Assembly (NCBI RefSeq): GCF_002188635.1
Contig: NZ_NINX01000029.1
Location: 270,829 to 334,828, forward strand
Length of the DNA: 64,000 bases
DNA from: Pigmentiphaga sp. NML030171
GTDB taxonomy: Bacteria; Pseudomonadota; Gammaproteobacteria; Burkholderiales; Burkholderiaceae_B
Direction of reading: 5' to 3'
Positions 53,156-61,888 of this stretch are shown in pieces (the first letter of the stretch is position 1; each line of letters starts with the position of its first letter). The position numbers and the translations under genes were made by a program. Under the pieces are notes generated by a model that saw only the letters and a program-made list of their open reading frames with translations, did not search any database and was not told the origin of the DNA.

Positions 53156-53767
53156 ATGAAACACTACCGGAGCTTGCTGCTTCTGCCTTTTGTATTGACA
53201 GGTTGTGCTACAACCGACATGCAGGGGGCGCTGGACTCCCTGAACGGAATAGGACACTCCATTGGAACCAGTCTGTCGCAAGCGGCTACGCCCGCAAGCG
53301 CGGCAAACCGCAACAGCTTGCTGGGCACTCCACTGCATAACGCCTTGCGCCAGAATCTGTCTACCACGGTCGCGCCCCGGAGTGGCCCAAGGTGGTGATC
53401 AGCAATCTGCAAATTCCGGCGGATCAGATGACGCTGACCCGTAGCCTCACGCTCAAAGCCAGTGATTGCATTCGCTTTGACGCCGTGCTCTGGCACGACG
53501 CCAAGCGCTCCGAGCGCTTCAGCAATCTGTCGCTTTGCGCGCCGGAGCTGCCGAAACAGTCGAATAATTTCGTGCTGACCTGGAAGAGCTTTTCCATCTC
53601 CGGCAAAACCAGCGGCCAGGTTCGCACCGACGGCCCAATCCCACCGTACAGTAAGCTGCCAAGCGACCCGGCGATGGAGCGCTGGTTGATGAACCAGTTC
53701 GGCCTTTACTATGTCGGTTCACTGTTGACGCTGGTCGGCTATGACCCCAACTTCACGGTCGATGAAG
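53156..53767 (+). pseudogene. Lipoprotein gene broken by a frameshift and an IS3 insertion
   Basis: The first part (53156-53398) has a lipobox LTGC (about 17) and runs to STTVAP. The continuation EWPKVVISNLQIPADQMTLTRSLTLKASDCIRFDAVLWHD is in another frame. The switch occurs in the C-run at 53375-53378 and would be repaired by one extra C. The frame then runs to PNFTVDEG near 53767, where IS3 sequence starts. The family is not recognised. It is probably co-transcribed with the preceding membrane protein. Confidence 0.7.
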
Positions 53768-54670
53768 GGATGCTGGCCGATCGTGCTGATGTGCGAGGTT
53801 CTGCAGGTCAGCGCCAGCGGGTACTTCCACTGGGATGCATCGACACGCAGCGGTGCAGGGGGAGGCCGTGGGCTGCACAGTGATGAGGCCTTGTTGGTCC
53901 ACATCCGAGCCATCCACAGGCAGTTGCGCGGCGAGTACGGCTGGCCCCGCATGCACCGCGAACTGCGAGCCCGCGGCCTGCGTGTGGGCAAGGAGCGGGT
54001 GCGCCGGTTGATGCAGCGCCACGGCATCAGGGCCAAGGGCAAGCGCAAGTTCGTGGTAACCACCGACAGCGCGCATCGCCTGCCGGTGGCCCCGGATCTG
54101 GTGCAGCGCCGCTTCACGCCGGCTGCGCCCAATGCGCTGTGGAGCGGCGACATCACGTACATTGCCACTGACGAGGGTTGGCTGTATCTGGCCGCCGTGC
54201 TGGATCTGCACAGCCGCCAGGTGGTGGGCTGGAGCCTGCAGGCGCACATGCAGACTGCGCTGGTCAAGGACGCGCTGCTGATGGCCTGCTTTCGACGCAA
54301 ACCGGCCCCGGGCTTGATCTTTCACAGCGACAGGGGCAGCCAGTATTGCAGCCAGGACTTTCAGGACACACTGACCGCCTGGGGCATCCGCAGTTCGATG
54401 TCGCGCAAGGGCAATTGCTGGGACAACGCCCCTACGGAGAGCTTGTGGGGGCGGTTGAAGACGGCCTGCGTCCATGGCCAACGGTTTGCCACACGCCAGC
54501 AGGCACGGCAAGCGGTCATGGACTGGATCGCCTTCTACAACCACTCGCGACTACATTCGGCTCTGGGCTACCTCAGTCCGATGCAGTTCGAACAACGCTG
54601 GTTGGCGGCGCAGCGTAGATCTGCCGCTTGATGATCGGGCTATGCACTCCGGTTTTCAGGGGCAAGGTCA
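53768..54670 (+). mobile_element. IS3-family element remnant (orfB only, 5' end lost)
   Basis: The transposase OrfB frame (to 54631) has the DDE signatures WSGDITYIATDEGWLYLAAVLDLHSRQVVGW, FHSDRGSQYCSQ and RKGNCWDNAPTESLWGRLK, ending YLSPMQFEQRW. OrfA and the left terminal repeat are missing. The left junction lies inside the lipoprotein gene near 53767 (boundary approximate). The right end GGCAAGGTCA is at 54670, next to IS110 sequence. The frame opens at 53741 inside the host gene. Transposition on its own is unlikely. Confidence 0.82.
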
Positions 54671-54728
54671 CACTTGTTCATGCAGGCTATCGATCAACAT
54701 CGAAGGCAAGCGCTGTTGCGCTTGCTCC
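54671..54728 (-). repeat. 58-bp inverted repeat, left copy (inside IS110 half)
   Basis: Exact reverse complement of 63501-63558. It is bounded on the left by the IS3 remnant and on the right by the rest of the IS110 N-terminal half. Confidence 0.95.
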
Positions 54729-55189
54729 AGGGCCGCCGGCAGCTCCTTCATCAACGCTTGATGTCCTTCGGCCAGCACGATGCCGAACTCGTAGAGGAGC
54801 CCGCGCAGCTCGTTGGTCTGCATGATGCGCGTCTTCATCAACTGCGCGCGCACTCGGTGCAGCGCAAGCACTACCTGCTGCGCCTCCGTCTTGACCGCGA
54901 CGAAGCGAACGCCAGGTTGGCGAGCGGCCGTCCAGATCGCCTGCGCGTCGGCGGCATCCGTCTTGTTCCGCTGCACGAACGGCCGCACCATCTTCGGTGG
55001 CAGCAGTCGCACCTCGTGCCCGAGTCTCACCAACTCGCGTCCCCATTCGTGCGCGCCGCCGCAAGCTTCCATCGCCACCACCGCCGGCTGCCTGGCGGCG
55101 AACCATTCGAGCATTTCCGAACGCTTGAGCTTCAGCCGCTCGATGCTGCCGGTGTCCGGCTCGACCCAGTGCAGCTGGATGATCGGCAC
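54671..55189 (-). pseudogene. IS110-family transposase, N-terminal half
   Basis: The 173 codons carry EACGGAHEWGRELVRLGHEVRLLPPKMVRPFVQRNKTDAADAQAIW, the DEDD-type RuvC-like domain of IS110/IS1111 transposases. The reading ends at 54671 where the IS3 element abuts. The C-terminal domain is missing here but is present in opposite orientation at 63501. The first family motif (GIDVAK-like, with catalytic Asp) was not found upstream, so the 5' end is also damaged. The last 58 bp are identical to 63501-63558. Confidence 0.8.
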
Positions 55190-55449
55190 GGTTTAGGAGA
55201 GCAAGCGACGCCACAGTGTGATGGGCCAAACAGGTCGAACCGGGACGGGAACACTCCGGTAGGGAACTTGAGCTTCGAGCTCGATGTTCAGATGGGAGCC
55301 TCGTCAGCGAATGCCATCAGGGCCAGCAGGCTTGCCGCCTGCACAACAGGCCGGATATAAGACTGCAGCCCAGCCTCCTGCTTCATCACGCATCAACGTC
55401 CTTGCGATCCGGGAGGCGCCCATATAAGACCTTCCCTAAGGTGAAGACA

Positions 55450-56361
55450 TCACTGGGCAGAAGCGATTAGTTTGCGCATCCCAAAGAGCATTCGTGCCAC
55501 TTCACGCGTGGCGAGGGTGCTGGGCCGCAACGGCGTGCTGCTGAGCACGATGCGCCGCATTAAGCGGGGCTGAACAATGGGGCAGGAACTGAGTCGTCCC
55601 GCTGCAACGTCAGCTTGTGCGGTGGTGGATGCGACGATTGCGTAGCCGGCGCCGGCGGCCACGAGTTCTTGCTGAAGAAGCACGGAGTCAGCTTCCATCG
55701 CAATGCTCAGTTGTACCGCGTGCTCACGTGCTAGCAAGTCGAGCCGGGCGCGCAGTAGGTGGGGTGCTGCTGGCAATATCAGAGATAAGCCCTGCAAGCT
55801 GGCGAACCGCACGTGTTTTCGGTCAGTTATATGGTCACCAGGCGGGCCAATGAGGTGCAGTGAAACTTCAGATAGGCATGGCTCGTCAGGCCTATCCTCA
55901 TTATCCTCGCGCAGCAACAGTGACAGGTCTAGCCGCCCTTGCTTCAACCACTCTTCGAGATGAGCACTCGCCCCATCGGTAAAGTGAAGCTTGACGCGCG
56001 GATGAGCATCTCTTACGGCCTGGAATAGGGGGCCTGATACGCTGCGTACAGTCGAAGGAAGGAGGCCGACACGAACTTCTCCCATCGGCTCTCCCGCTAC
56101 CGAGCGAATGTCTTCCTCGAATTGCTCCGCTTGCACCATGAGAGGTCTGATCCGAGCCAGCACAAGTTCGCCAAAATCGGTCAAAACGACACCACGTCCC
56201 GTTCTGTGAAACAACCGGTTGCCACATTGAGCTTCAAGCAGCGCAATCTGCCGACTCAGAACGGACTGCAAACAGTCTAGACTCGCCGCGGCGCGCGTGA
56301 GGCTACCCAGTTGTGCGACCTTGAGGAATAGCTCCCACTTGGGATCGATGATGGACGTCAT
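55450..56361 (-). CDS. LysR-family regulator
   Basis: The 303-residue protein has the helix-turn-helix KWELFLKVAQLGSLTRAAASLDCLQSVLSRQIALLEAQCGNRLFHRTGRGVVLTDFG. The effector domain has MGEVRVGLLPSTVRSVSGPLFQAVRDAHPRVKLHF. It looks intact. It is a candidate regulator of the nearby catabolic genes (56955-60296), although an IS21 remnant now separates them. The 260 bp on its 3' side (55190-55449) hold no gene and may include the outer end of the IS110 copy. Confidence 0.88.
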   Translation of the reverse strand: MTSIIDPKWELFLKVAQLGSLTRAAASLDCLQSVLSRQIALLEAQCGNRLFHRTGRGVVLTDFGELVLARIRPLMVQAEQFEEDIRSVAGEPMGEVRVGLLPSTVRSVSGPLFQAVRDAHPRVKLHFTDGASAHLEEWLKQGRLDLSLLLREDNEDRPDEPCLSEVSLHLIGPPGDHITDRKHVRFASLQGLSLILPAAPHLLRARLDLLAREHAVQLSIAMEADSVLLQQELVAAGAGYAIVASTTAQADVAAGRLSSCPIVQPRLMRRIVLSSTPLRPSTLATREVARMLFGMRKLIASAQ

Positions 56362-56601
56362 TGCAGGTACCTACTGCGGCCGATGGCCGCGACTATTGCC
56401 AACTCAGTCTACTCGCTCGTTTCGGCAGGGCTGAACTCCCATGACGCGCTTGGGATACTAGGTTCGCACCACTCGAGCGACTTGCGAGATTGACCGCTCG
56501 AAGGCCACCCAGTTGCAGGAGGACTTTTCAACAAGGCGAGTGTTGAAAATCCTGGGCTCACTCGGGCAAGACCGGCGTTGCTGATCTACAGGACGCTATC
56601 C

Positions 56602-56955
56602 TGTTGATTTCCATGCAACCGTAACCCACCAGTTCCATCTCGATCTGACCCACCCTGGTTCGTGAACTTACTGCTCACGTTGTGGATAAGTTCTTGGCGG
56701 TCTTCTCCTTCTTGGTGGTCTGTGGTGGTTGCTGGGCGGAACTGTTCTTGAAGCGGAAGCTGTCGTTGCCAGTTTCCAGAATATGGCAGTGATGCGTGAG
56801 CCGGTCCAGCAGCGCAGTGGTCATCTTGGCATCCCCGAACACACTGGCCCATTCGCTGAAGCTCAGGTTGGTGGTGATCACAACGCTGGTGCGCTCGTAC
56901 AGCTTTGACAGCAGGTGGAACAGCAAGGCGCCTCCTGAGGCACTGAATGGCAGGT
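56602..56955 (-). mobile_element. IS21-family remnant (istB 3' end and one terminal repeat)
   Basis: The frame [71 protein letters not shown] is the C-terminal part of the IS21 helper ATPase IstB. A terminal TGTTGATTTCCATGC begins at 56602. IstA and the istB start are absent. The 240 bp between this end and the LysR start (56362-56601) show no gene. Confidence 0.8.
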
Positions 56956-57583
56956 AGCAGATCGAACTGGATTGCCGTCCCTCGGTGCTTGCGGAAGCAG
57001 GCAGGGGGAAAATCCCGTCGGCGAATTCGCCGTTCATGTCGCCGCGCAGCGGCAGGCCCAGTTCCCGCGCGTGCGCCAGCGCCGCGCGACTCAGCGGTGG
57101 CCAGTCGGCGACGGGGGTGCGCCGAATCTTCGTCGGGCCGGTCGCGCCATGCAGTTCGCCGCTGAAGTCGGCATCACTCTCGAGTTTGCGGAAGAAAGGA
57201 AGAACCGACGTCCAGGACCAGCCCGTGGCGCCCATTGATTCCCATCGGTCGTAATCGTCTGGCAGCCCGCGCAGCGCTACCATGCCCATGATGTTGGACC
57301 CCCCGCCGAGCAGGCGCGCCTGGGGAGCGCCCGCATCGGGGGCGTTCTCGGCGTCGAGATAACGCCCCTTCAGGGGCCAGCGATAGGACCCCACGAAGGA
57401 GGCGTCGCTGCTGACGGTCTGGATGTCGGCGGGCGGATGCAAGCTGGGCACATCGGCCCCAGCCTCCAGCAACAGGACCTGTCGCGAAGGGTCTTCGCTC
57501 AGCCTGCTCGCCAGCACACACCCGGCGGAGCCGGCGCCGACGATGATGTGGTCATAGGTTGCGTCGGTCGTGGGATCCGTCAT
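56956..57583 (-). pseudogene. GMC oxidoreductase truncated by IS21 and fused in frame to istB
   Basis: The FAD-binding start [33 protein letters not shown] and the GMC motif [18 protein letters not shown] are present. The protein breaks off after about 210 residues (normal length about 530) at [10 protein letters not shown]. It then continues in frame into IstB residues to a stop at 56675. The substrate domain and catalytic His are lost, so it should be inactive. The gene start is ATG 57583, or GTG 57604. It lies just downstream of the monooxygenase on the same strand. Confidence 0.8.
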
Positions 57584-57610
57584 GTTCTCGGCCAATGGCT
57601 GCACTGCCCT

Positions 57611-58828
57611 TTAGTGATTGGACGGGGCAACCGCGGTTTCCCGCATGATCGCTTCCGGCGTCCGATAGCGTTCCGCCATCTCCCGCTCCTGGGGTGTGCG
57701 CAGTTGCGCCTGCATGTACGCGCCGAGGGCTCGGGCATGCCCGACGATGAAAGTGCCGAAGGCCACACGCTGCCGTCCGTAGTCGGCAAGCGCCTCCTGG
57801 ACGCTGGCATGCGCCTGGAGGGCCTGGACGAGGGCCATGGCGTCTCCCGCGGCCTTGGTCACGCCCATACCACAGTGAGGACGGGCCACGAACGCGGCGT
57901 CCCCCAGCAGGGCGACCCGACCGATGGCCGCGCGGGGGCTTTCGAGATCGAAGATCGGCTGGAAGAACAGGTTCTCCGTCTTCTCGACCACCTCCGCAAA
58001 CTGCGGTGCCAGCACGTCGTGGGCGGCCTGGCGTGCCTGGGCCACGATCTCGGGGCGGATCAGCGGCGGGGGGATGCCGTCCATCCAGACGCGGCCGCTG
58101 GCATCGGTGACCATGTCCTTGAACGTGGTGGCTTCGTCGGCGGGCCGGTACCACACGAAGTTGAATCGGCGCTTGCCTGGCGACATGCCGTTCTCCAGTC
58201 CGGCGACGGGATAGGCAATCATCTGTTCCTGCGGCGGAATGCCAAAGGCGAAGTAGGGAAAGAGTTCCGTCAGGGCGCGCTCGCTGAGGACGGATTCCTC
58301 GACCAGGCCTCGCCACGCGACATAGCCTGCATACACGGGTTTGGCTTCCGGCACGAGCGCCTGCCGCGTCGTGGAGCGCAGCCCATCGGCTGCGACGACG
58401 AGCTCGGCTTGATCGCGGTGGCCATTGGAGAAGGCGAGCTGGACTTCGTTGTCGTCCTGTGTGATCGACTCCAGTGCATACCCGTTGTGGTAGCGCTCTT
58501 TGGGTAACGCTTTCTTGAGGATGCCGTAGAGACTTCCCCAAGCCGTGAGCACCTGGGGCATGGGACGCCGGGCCAGGACGGATCCGTCCTGCGCCAGGGT
58601 CACGCGTTCCTCGACCGCCACGCCGATGGCTTCATCGGGGGGGATGCCGACGGCGACCAGGGCTTCCATCAACTCGGGATGCGTGACGATGCCAGCGCCG
58701 CGGCCTTCCAGTTCTTCGGCCACGCGCTCATAGACATTCACGTCCCATCCTGCACGAAGCAGTAGATTGGCAGCGAACAGTCCCCCCAGCGAGCCTCCGA
58801 CGACAACAGCCTTGCGGGATTCAGACAT
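57611..58828 (-). CDS. FAD-dependent monooxygenase (2,6-dihydroxypyridine hydroxylase-like)
   Basis: The 405-residue flavoprotein has AVVVGGSLGGLFAANLLLRAG (FAD, about 7-27), VVAADGLRSTTRQAL (DG motif) and GRVALLGDAAFVARPHCGMGVTKAAGDAMAL (GD motif). The VGGSLGGL start and the RPHCGMG variant recall 2,6-dihydroxypyridine 3-hydroxylase and related N-heterocycle hydroxylases. The substrate is inferred. It overlaps the upstream VOC gene by 8 bp and is followed by the truncated GMC gene, forming a leftward catabolic operon. Confidence 0.85.
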   Translation of the reverse strand: MSESRKAVVVGGSLGGLFAANLLLRAGWDVNVYERVAEELEGRGAGIVTHPELMEALVAVGIPPDEAIGVAVEERVTLAQDGSVLARRPMPQVLTAWGSLYGILKKALPKERYHNGYALESITQDDNEVQLAFSNGHRDQAELVVAADGLRSTTRQALVPEAKPVYAGYVAWRGLVEESVLSERALTELFPYFAFGIPPQEQMIAYPVAGLENGMSPGKRRFNFVWYRPADEATTFKDMVTDASGRVWMDGIPPPLIRPEIVAQARQAAHDVLAPQFAEVVEKTENLFFQPIFDLESPRAAIGRVALLGDAAFVARPHCGMGVTKAAGDAMALVQALQAHASVQEALADYGRQRVAFGTFIVGHARALGAYMQAQLRTPQEREMAERYRTPEAIMRETAVAPSNH

Positions 58829-59276
58829 TGCGATTCTCCAGTGCCAGCGCCTCGGCCGCAGGGAAGTTCAGCTCGATGGTGACCCCGGAAGGATCCTCAA
58901 CGAATACCTGGTGCAGGCCCAGGTCGGGCACCGTGCGCTCGCGGAACTCCAGTTGCGCGGCGTGCAGGCGTTGGCGCATGTCCTTGAGGTCGGTGGCCAG
59001 AAACGCGAGGTGGTCGACTGCGGCGCTGCCGTGCAGGCTGGACTCGTCCTTGTCGCCGAGATACTCCTGCAGCCCCTTCGGATCGTTCTTGTCGATCCCG
59101 ATGATGTGGACGACGCCGAAGTCGGCCTCGTCTCCGCCGCGATAGAGCCAGATGCCGGGGAATTTGAAGGCGGGGCGATAGCCTTCCTTGAACCCCAGGA
59201 TCTCTGTGTAGAACCGTCGGGATGCATCGAGCGACGTGGTACGTACCGAGAAGTGAGCCAGCTTGCTAATGGGCAT
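58821..59276 (-). CDS. VOC-family (glyoxalase/dioxygenase-type) protein
   Basis: The 151-residue protein starts MPISKLAHFSVRTTSLDASRRFYTEILGF. Probable metal ligands are His in LAHFSV, His in AVDHLAFLA and Glu in GVTIELNF. The length and single-module layout suit a glyoxalase-like lyase or small extradiol-type enzyme. First gene of the leftward catabolic operon; it overlaps the monooxygenase start. Two identical operator-like repeats lie upstream. Confidence 0.85.
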   Translation of the reverse strand: MPISKLAHFSVRTTSLDASRRFYTEILGFKEGYRPAFKFPGIWLYRGGDEADFGVVHIIGIDKNDPKGLQEYLGDKDESSLHGSAAVDHLAFLATDLKDMRQRLHAAQLEFRERTVPDLGLHQVFVEDPSGVTIELNFPAAEALALENRNV

Positions 59277-59296
59277 CTGAGCCCCCAGACATTAGG

Positions 59297-59431
59297 TTAT
59301 CGAAAGATAAATAGTAAGCCGTGCTGACGCAACGGGCAAGCATCGGTGTCAATGATTTTTGATCAGGGTTTACCCAATCTATTGATCGATTGACAACTAA
59401 GTTGCTCGAAGTCAAAGTTATCATTCGATAA
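59297..59431. promoter_or_regulatory. Twin operators TTATC-N4-GATAA in a divergent promoter region
   Basis: TTATC-GAAA-GATAA (59297-59310) lies 21 bp before the VOC start. TTATC-ATTC-GATAA (59418-59431) lies 44 bp before the binding-protein start. The 186-bp gap between the divergent genes therefore has one copy per promoter. This suggests one regulator for catabolism and uptake together. Confidence 0.65.
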
Positions 59432-59474
59432 ACAGCAACCGGAGCACTCCCGCTCCCGACCATTGGAGACCATC

Positions 59475-60295
59475 ATGTTGTCACGCACTTTCTTGCCTCG
59501 CCTCTTCCGGCTACTCCCTGCAGTCGCTCTGCTGGGTGCGGCGGGGATCTCTCAGGCGCAGTCCATCAAGATCGGGTTGCCGGTTCCGTTGACCGGACCC
59601 TATGGCGCGGAGGCCCAGGACCAGGTTCGCAATGCCGAATTGGCGGTCAAGGAGTTCAACGGCGCTGGAGGCCTGGCGGGTCGCAAGGCTGAGTTGCTGG
59701 TGCGTGACGACAGGCTCAACCCCGGCGAGGCGGCCACGCGAGCCCTTGAACTCATCGAGAAGGACGGTGCGAACTTCATCGTCGGCGGCTTGTCCGCAGC
59801 GACGCAACTGTCCATCAACAACGTGACGAAGCAACGCAAGACGCTGTACATCTCCATCAGCCAATCGGACGCGATCAATGAAGCGACCGATGCAAGCCCG
59901 TACACCTTCCATGAAGCGCTCAATCCCCACATGACGACCCAGGCCGTGGGAAGGTATGCCTTCAAGAGCGGCACCAAGGTGGCGTTTCTGACAGCCGACT
60001 ACGCCTATGGCCATGAGATGACCCGTGGGTTCACGGCCGTCGCCAAGCAACTCGGCGCCGTGGTGGTTGGCGAGGTCAAGCACCCACTTGGCGCCAGCGA
60101 CTACTCTGCCTTCCTTCCGAGGATTCGGGCGATGAACCCTGATGTCCTGGTTTTCAACAACTTCGGGGCCGACAACCGCATATCCATCAAACAGGCCGGC
60201 GACTTTGGCATGAAGAAGCAGATGCAGTTCGTCACGCCGATCATGACGTACACGGCCCGGGTGTCCGGCGGCGCGAGCACGTATGAGGGCGTCAT
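59475..60295 (+). pseudogene. Branched-chain-amino-acid-type ABC substrate-binding protein, cut by an IS3 element
   Basis: The signal peptide (ending GISQAQS) is followed by IKIGLPVPLTGPYGAEAQDQVRNAELAVKEFNGAGGLAGRKAELLVRDD, the LivJ/type I periplasmic binding fold. The gene breaks after STYEGVI at 60295, where the IS3 left repeat begins. About 130 residues are missing compared with the usual length of about 400. A start at 59463 is also possible. It is divergent from the catabolic operon and presumably once supplied its substrate. Confidence 0.85.
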
Positions 60296-60348
60296 TGACC
60301 TGCCCCCATTGACCGTACCAACGGATTGGAGAAGTCCGGGGTTGAAGG

Positions 60349-61182
60349 TTAATCGAAGTTTTGTTTTTGCTCACTGCCAGCAGCACCGCCAGCGCGCTGG
60401 CGGTGCTGCTGGGCAAATCGTGCCGGCGGGATGCGTCCCAGACTGCTGTGCGGCCTGACCTCGTTGTAATCCCGCCGCCAATGTGCAATGCACTCCCGGG
60501 CCTGTGACAACGATTCAAACCACTGCTCGTTGAGGCATTCATCTCTGAACTTGCCGTTGAAGCTCTCGATGTAGCCGTTCTGCATAGGCTTGCCCGGCTC
60601 AATCAGGATGTGCCGAATCCCGTTCTTGTGCGTCCAAGCCAGGAACGCCCGACTGGTGAACTCCGGGCCATTGTCCGTTCGCACTGCTGCCGGGTAGCCG
60701 CGGAACCTGGCCACTTGGTCGAGCACGCGCGTGACGTACTGGCCCGAGATGCCGTAGTCCACCGTGATGTCCACGGACTCCTTGCTGAAGTCATCCACCA
60801 CCGTCAGACACTTGATTCGCCGTCCGCTGGACAGGCTGTCCGATACGAAATCCATGCTCAGCACCTCGTTGATGTTCCTGGCCAGTTGCAGCGGCACGCG
60901 CTCCTGCGTTGGGCGTTTGACTTTGCGGCGCTTCTTCACCGTCAGGTTGGCCTGCCGGTACAGCCGGTAGATGCGCTTGTGGTTCACCCCCGGAAACTGC
61001 TGGCGCAGCATGTCGTGGATGCGCCGGTAACCGAATCGGCGGCGCACCAAGGCCGTTTGCCGAATCTGTTCACCCAGGGTGGCGTTGAGCTCGCTGGGCT
61101 GCGGCGGGTGGCGGTAGCTGTCTCGGGATAGCCCCACAAGGCGGCAGGCGTGCCGCTCCGAGAGGTGATGCTGCTCAATCAT
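60349..61182 (-). CDS. IS3-family transposase OrfB
   Basis: The 277-residue DDE integrase-type protein has MDFVSDSLSSGRRIKCLTVVDDFSKESVDI (first Asp), RTDNGPEFTSRAF (second Asp) and GKPMQNGYIESFNGKFRDECLNEQW (Glu). It is probably made as an OrfAB fusion by programmed frameshifting after orfA. The C-terminal residues run into the end region of the element. Confidence 0.88.
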   Translation of the reverse strand: MIEQHHLSERHACRLVGLSRDSYRHPPQPSELNATLGEQIRQTALVRRRFGYRRIHDMLRQQFPGVNHKRIYRLYRQANLTVKKRRKVKRPTQERVPLQLARNINEVLSMDFVSDSLSSGRRIKCLTVVDDFSKESVDITVDYGISGQYVTRVLDQVARFRGYPAAVRTDNGPEFTSRAFLAWTHKNGIRHILIEPGKPMQNGYIESFNGKFRDECLNEQWFESLSQARECIAHWRRDYNEVRPHSSLGRIPPARFAQQHRQRAGGAAGSEQKQNFD

Positions 61183-61214
61183 CTGTCGGATGGCATCGCG
61201 CCGCGCCTGTGGGG

Positions 61215-61490
61215 CTAGCGCTTTACCCCGAAGACGCTCTTGAGGGCGTGGATGTCCAGATGGGCTTCGGCCAGCAGTTTCTTGAGCTTGGCGTTCTCGC
61301 TCTCGAGCTCGCGCAGGCGCTGGGCCTCAGAGACCTGCATGCCGCCGAACTTCGCACGCCATTTGTAAAACGTGGCCTGGCTGAAGCCGCCGCTGCGGCA
61401 CAACTCGGGGATGCCCATGCCGGCCTCGGCCTGTCGCAAGAAGCCAATGATTTGTTCGTCGCTGAACCTGCTCTTCTTCATGTCCGTCAT
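61215..61490 (-). CDS. IS3-family transposase OrfA
   Basis: The 91-residue protein has a helix-turn-helix (RFSDEQIIGFLRQAEAGMGIPELCRSGGFSQATFYKWRAKFGGM) and a leucine-zipper-like tail (LRELESENAKLKKLLAEAHLDIHALKSV). It recognises the IS ends and pairs with OrfB located 32 bp downstream. Confidence 0.88.
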   Translation of the reverse strand: MTDMKKSRFSDEQIIGFLRQAEAGMGIPELCRSGGFSQATFYKWRAKFGGMQVSEAQRLRELESENAKLKKLLAEAHLDIHALKSVFGVKR

Positions 61491-61550
61491 TCTCCTGGGT
61501 TGACGGACTTCTCTCGTTTACCGTGGTACGGCTGGTGGGGGGCAGGCCAC

Positions 61551-61814
61551 CTGGCCCGCGTGGTGGCGGTCTTCGGTGCTGCACGCCCGCATCACGCCTA
61601 CCTGTTTGCCAACCGGAGAGCCAACCGCATGAAGGTTCTGGTGCACGATGGTATTGGTGTGTGGCTGGCGGCGCGGCGCCTGAACAGCGGCAAATTCGTC
61701 TGGCCGCGTGAGGGGGCATTGACCGCCAATCTCAGCCGCTCGCAGTTCGACGCTCTGGTGCTGGGCCTGCCTTGGCAGCGCCTGGGCGACGGTGGCGTCA
61801 TCACCGTGCTCTGA
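61551..61814 (+). pseudogene. tnpB: IS66 tnpB, C-terminal part only
   Basis: LARVVAVFGAARPHHAYLFANRRANRMKVLVHDGIGVWLAARRLNSGKFVWP is the TnpB (IS66 Orf2) core. The N-terminal 25 or so residues were removed when the IS3 element joined at 61549. The stop is at 61814. The normal tnpB ribosome site and start are absent. Confidence 0.82.
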
Positions 61815-61888
61815 ATCTGATTGTTTGCCTGCTGTCTGCCAATCGGTGCATGTGCCAATGGCGTGGCGTTGCCCGCGCTGGCACAGTC

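Larger units (their letters stand above)
60296..61549 (-). mobile_element. Complete IS3-family element (IS407-like group)
   Basis: Length about 1254 bp. The left end TGACCTGCCCCCATTGACCG and the inverted right end TGGCCTGCCCCCCACCAGCC match well, including a shared CCGTACCA further in, so both terminal repeats are present. It carries orfA and orfB on the minus strand. The flanks (TCAT on the left, CCTG on the right) show no target duplication. This suggests the surrounding DNA was rearranged after insertion. Confidence 0.85.

Noticed and set aside
53741..53767. Native start of the IS3 OrfB frame
   Set aside because: These codons belong to the interrupted lipoprotein gene; the transposase similarity begins further in, so the frame is fused by insertion.
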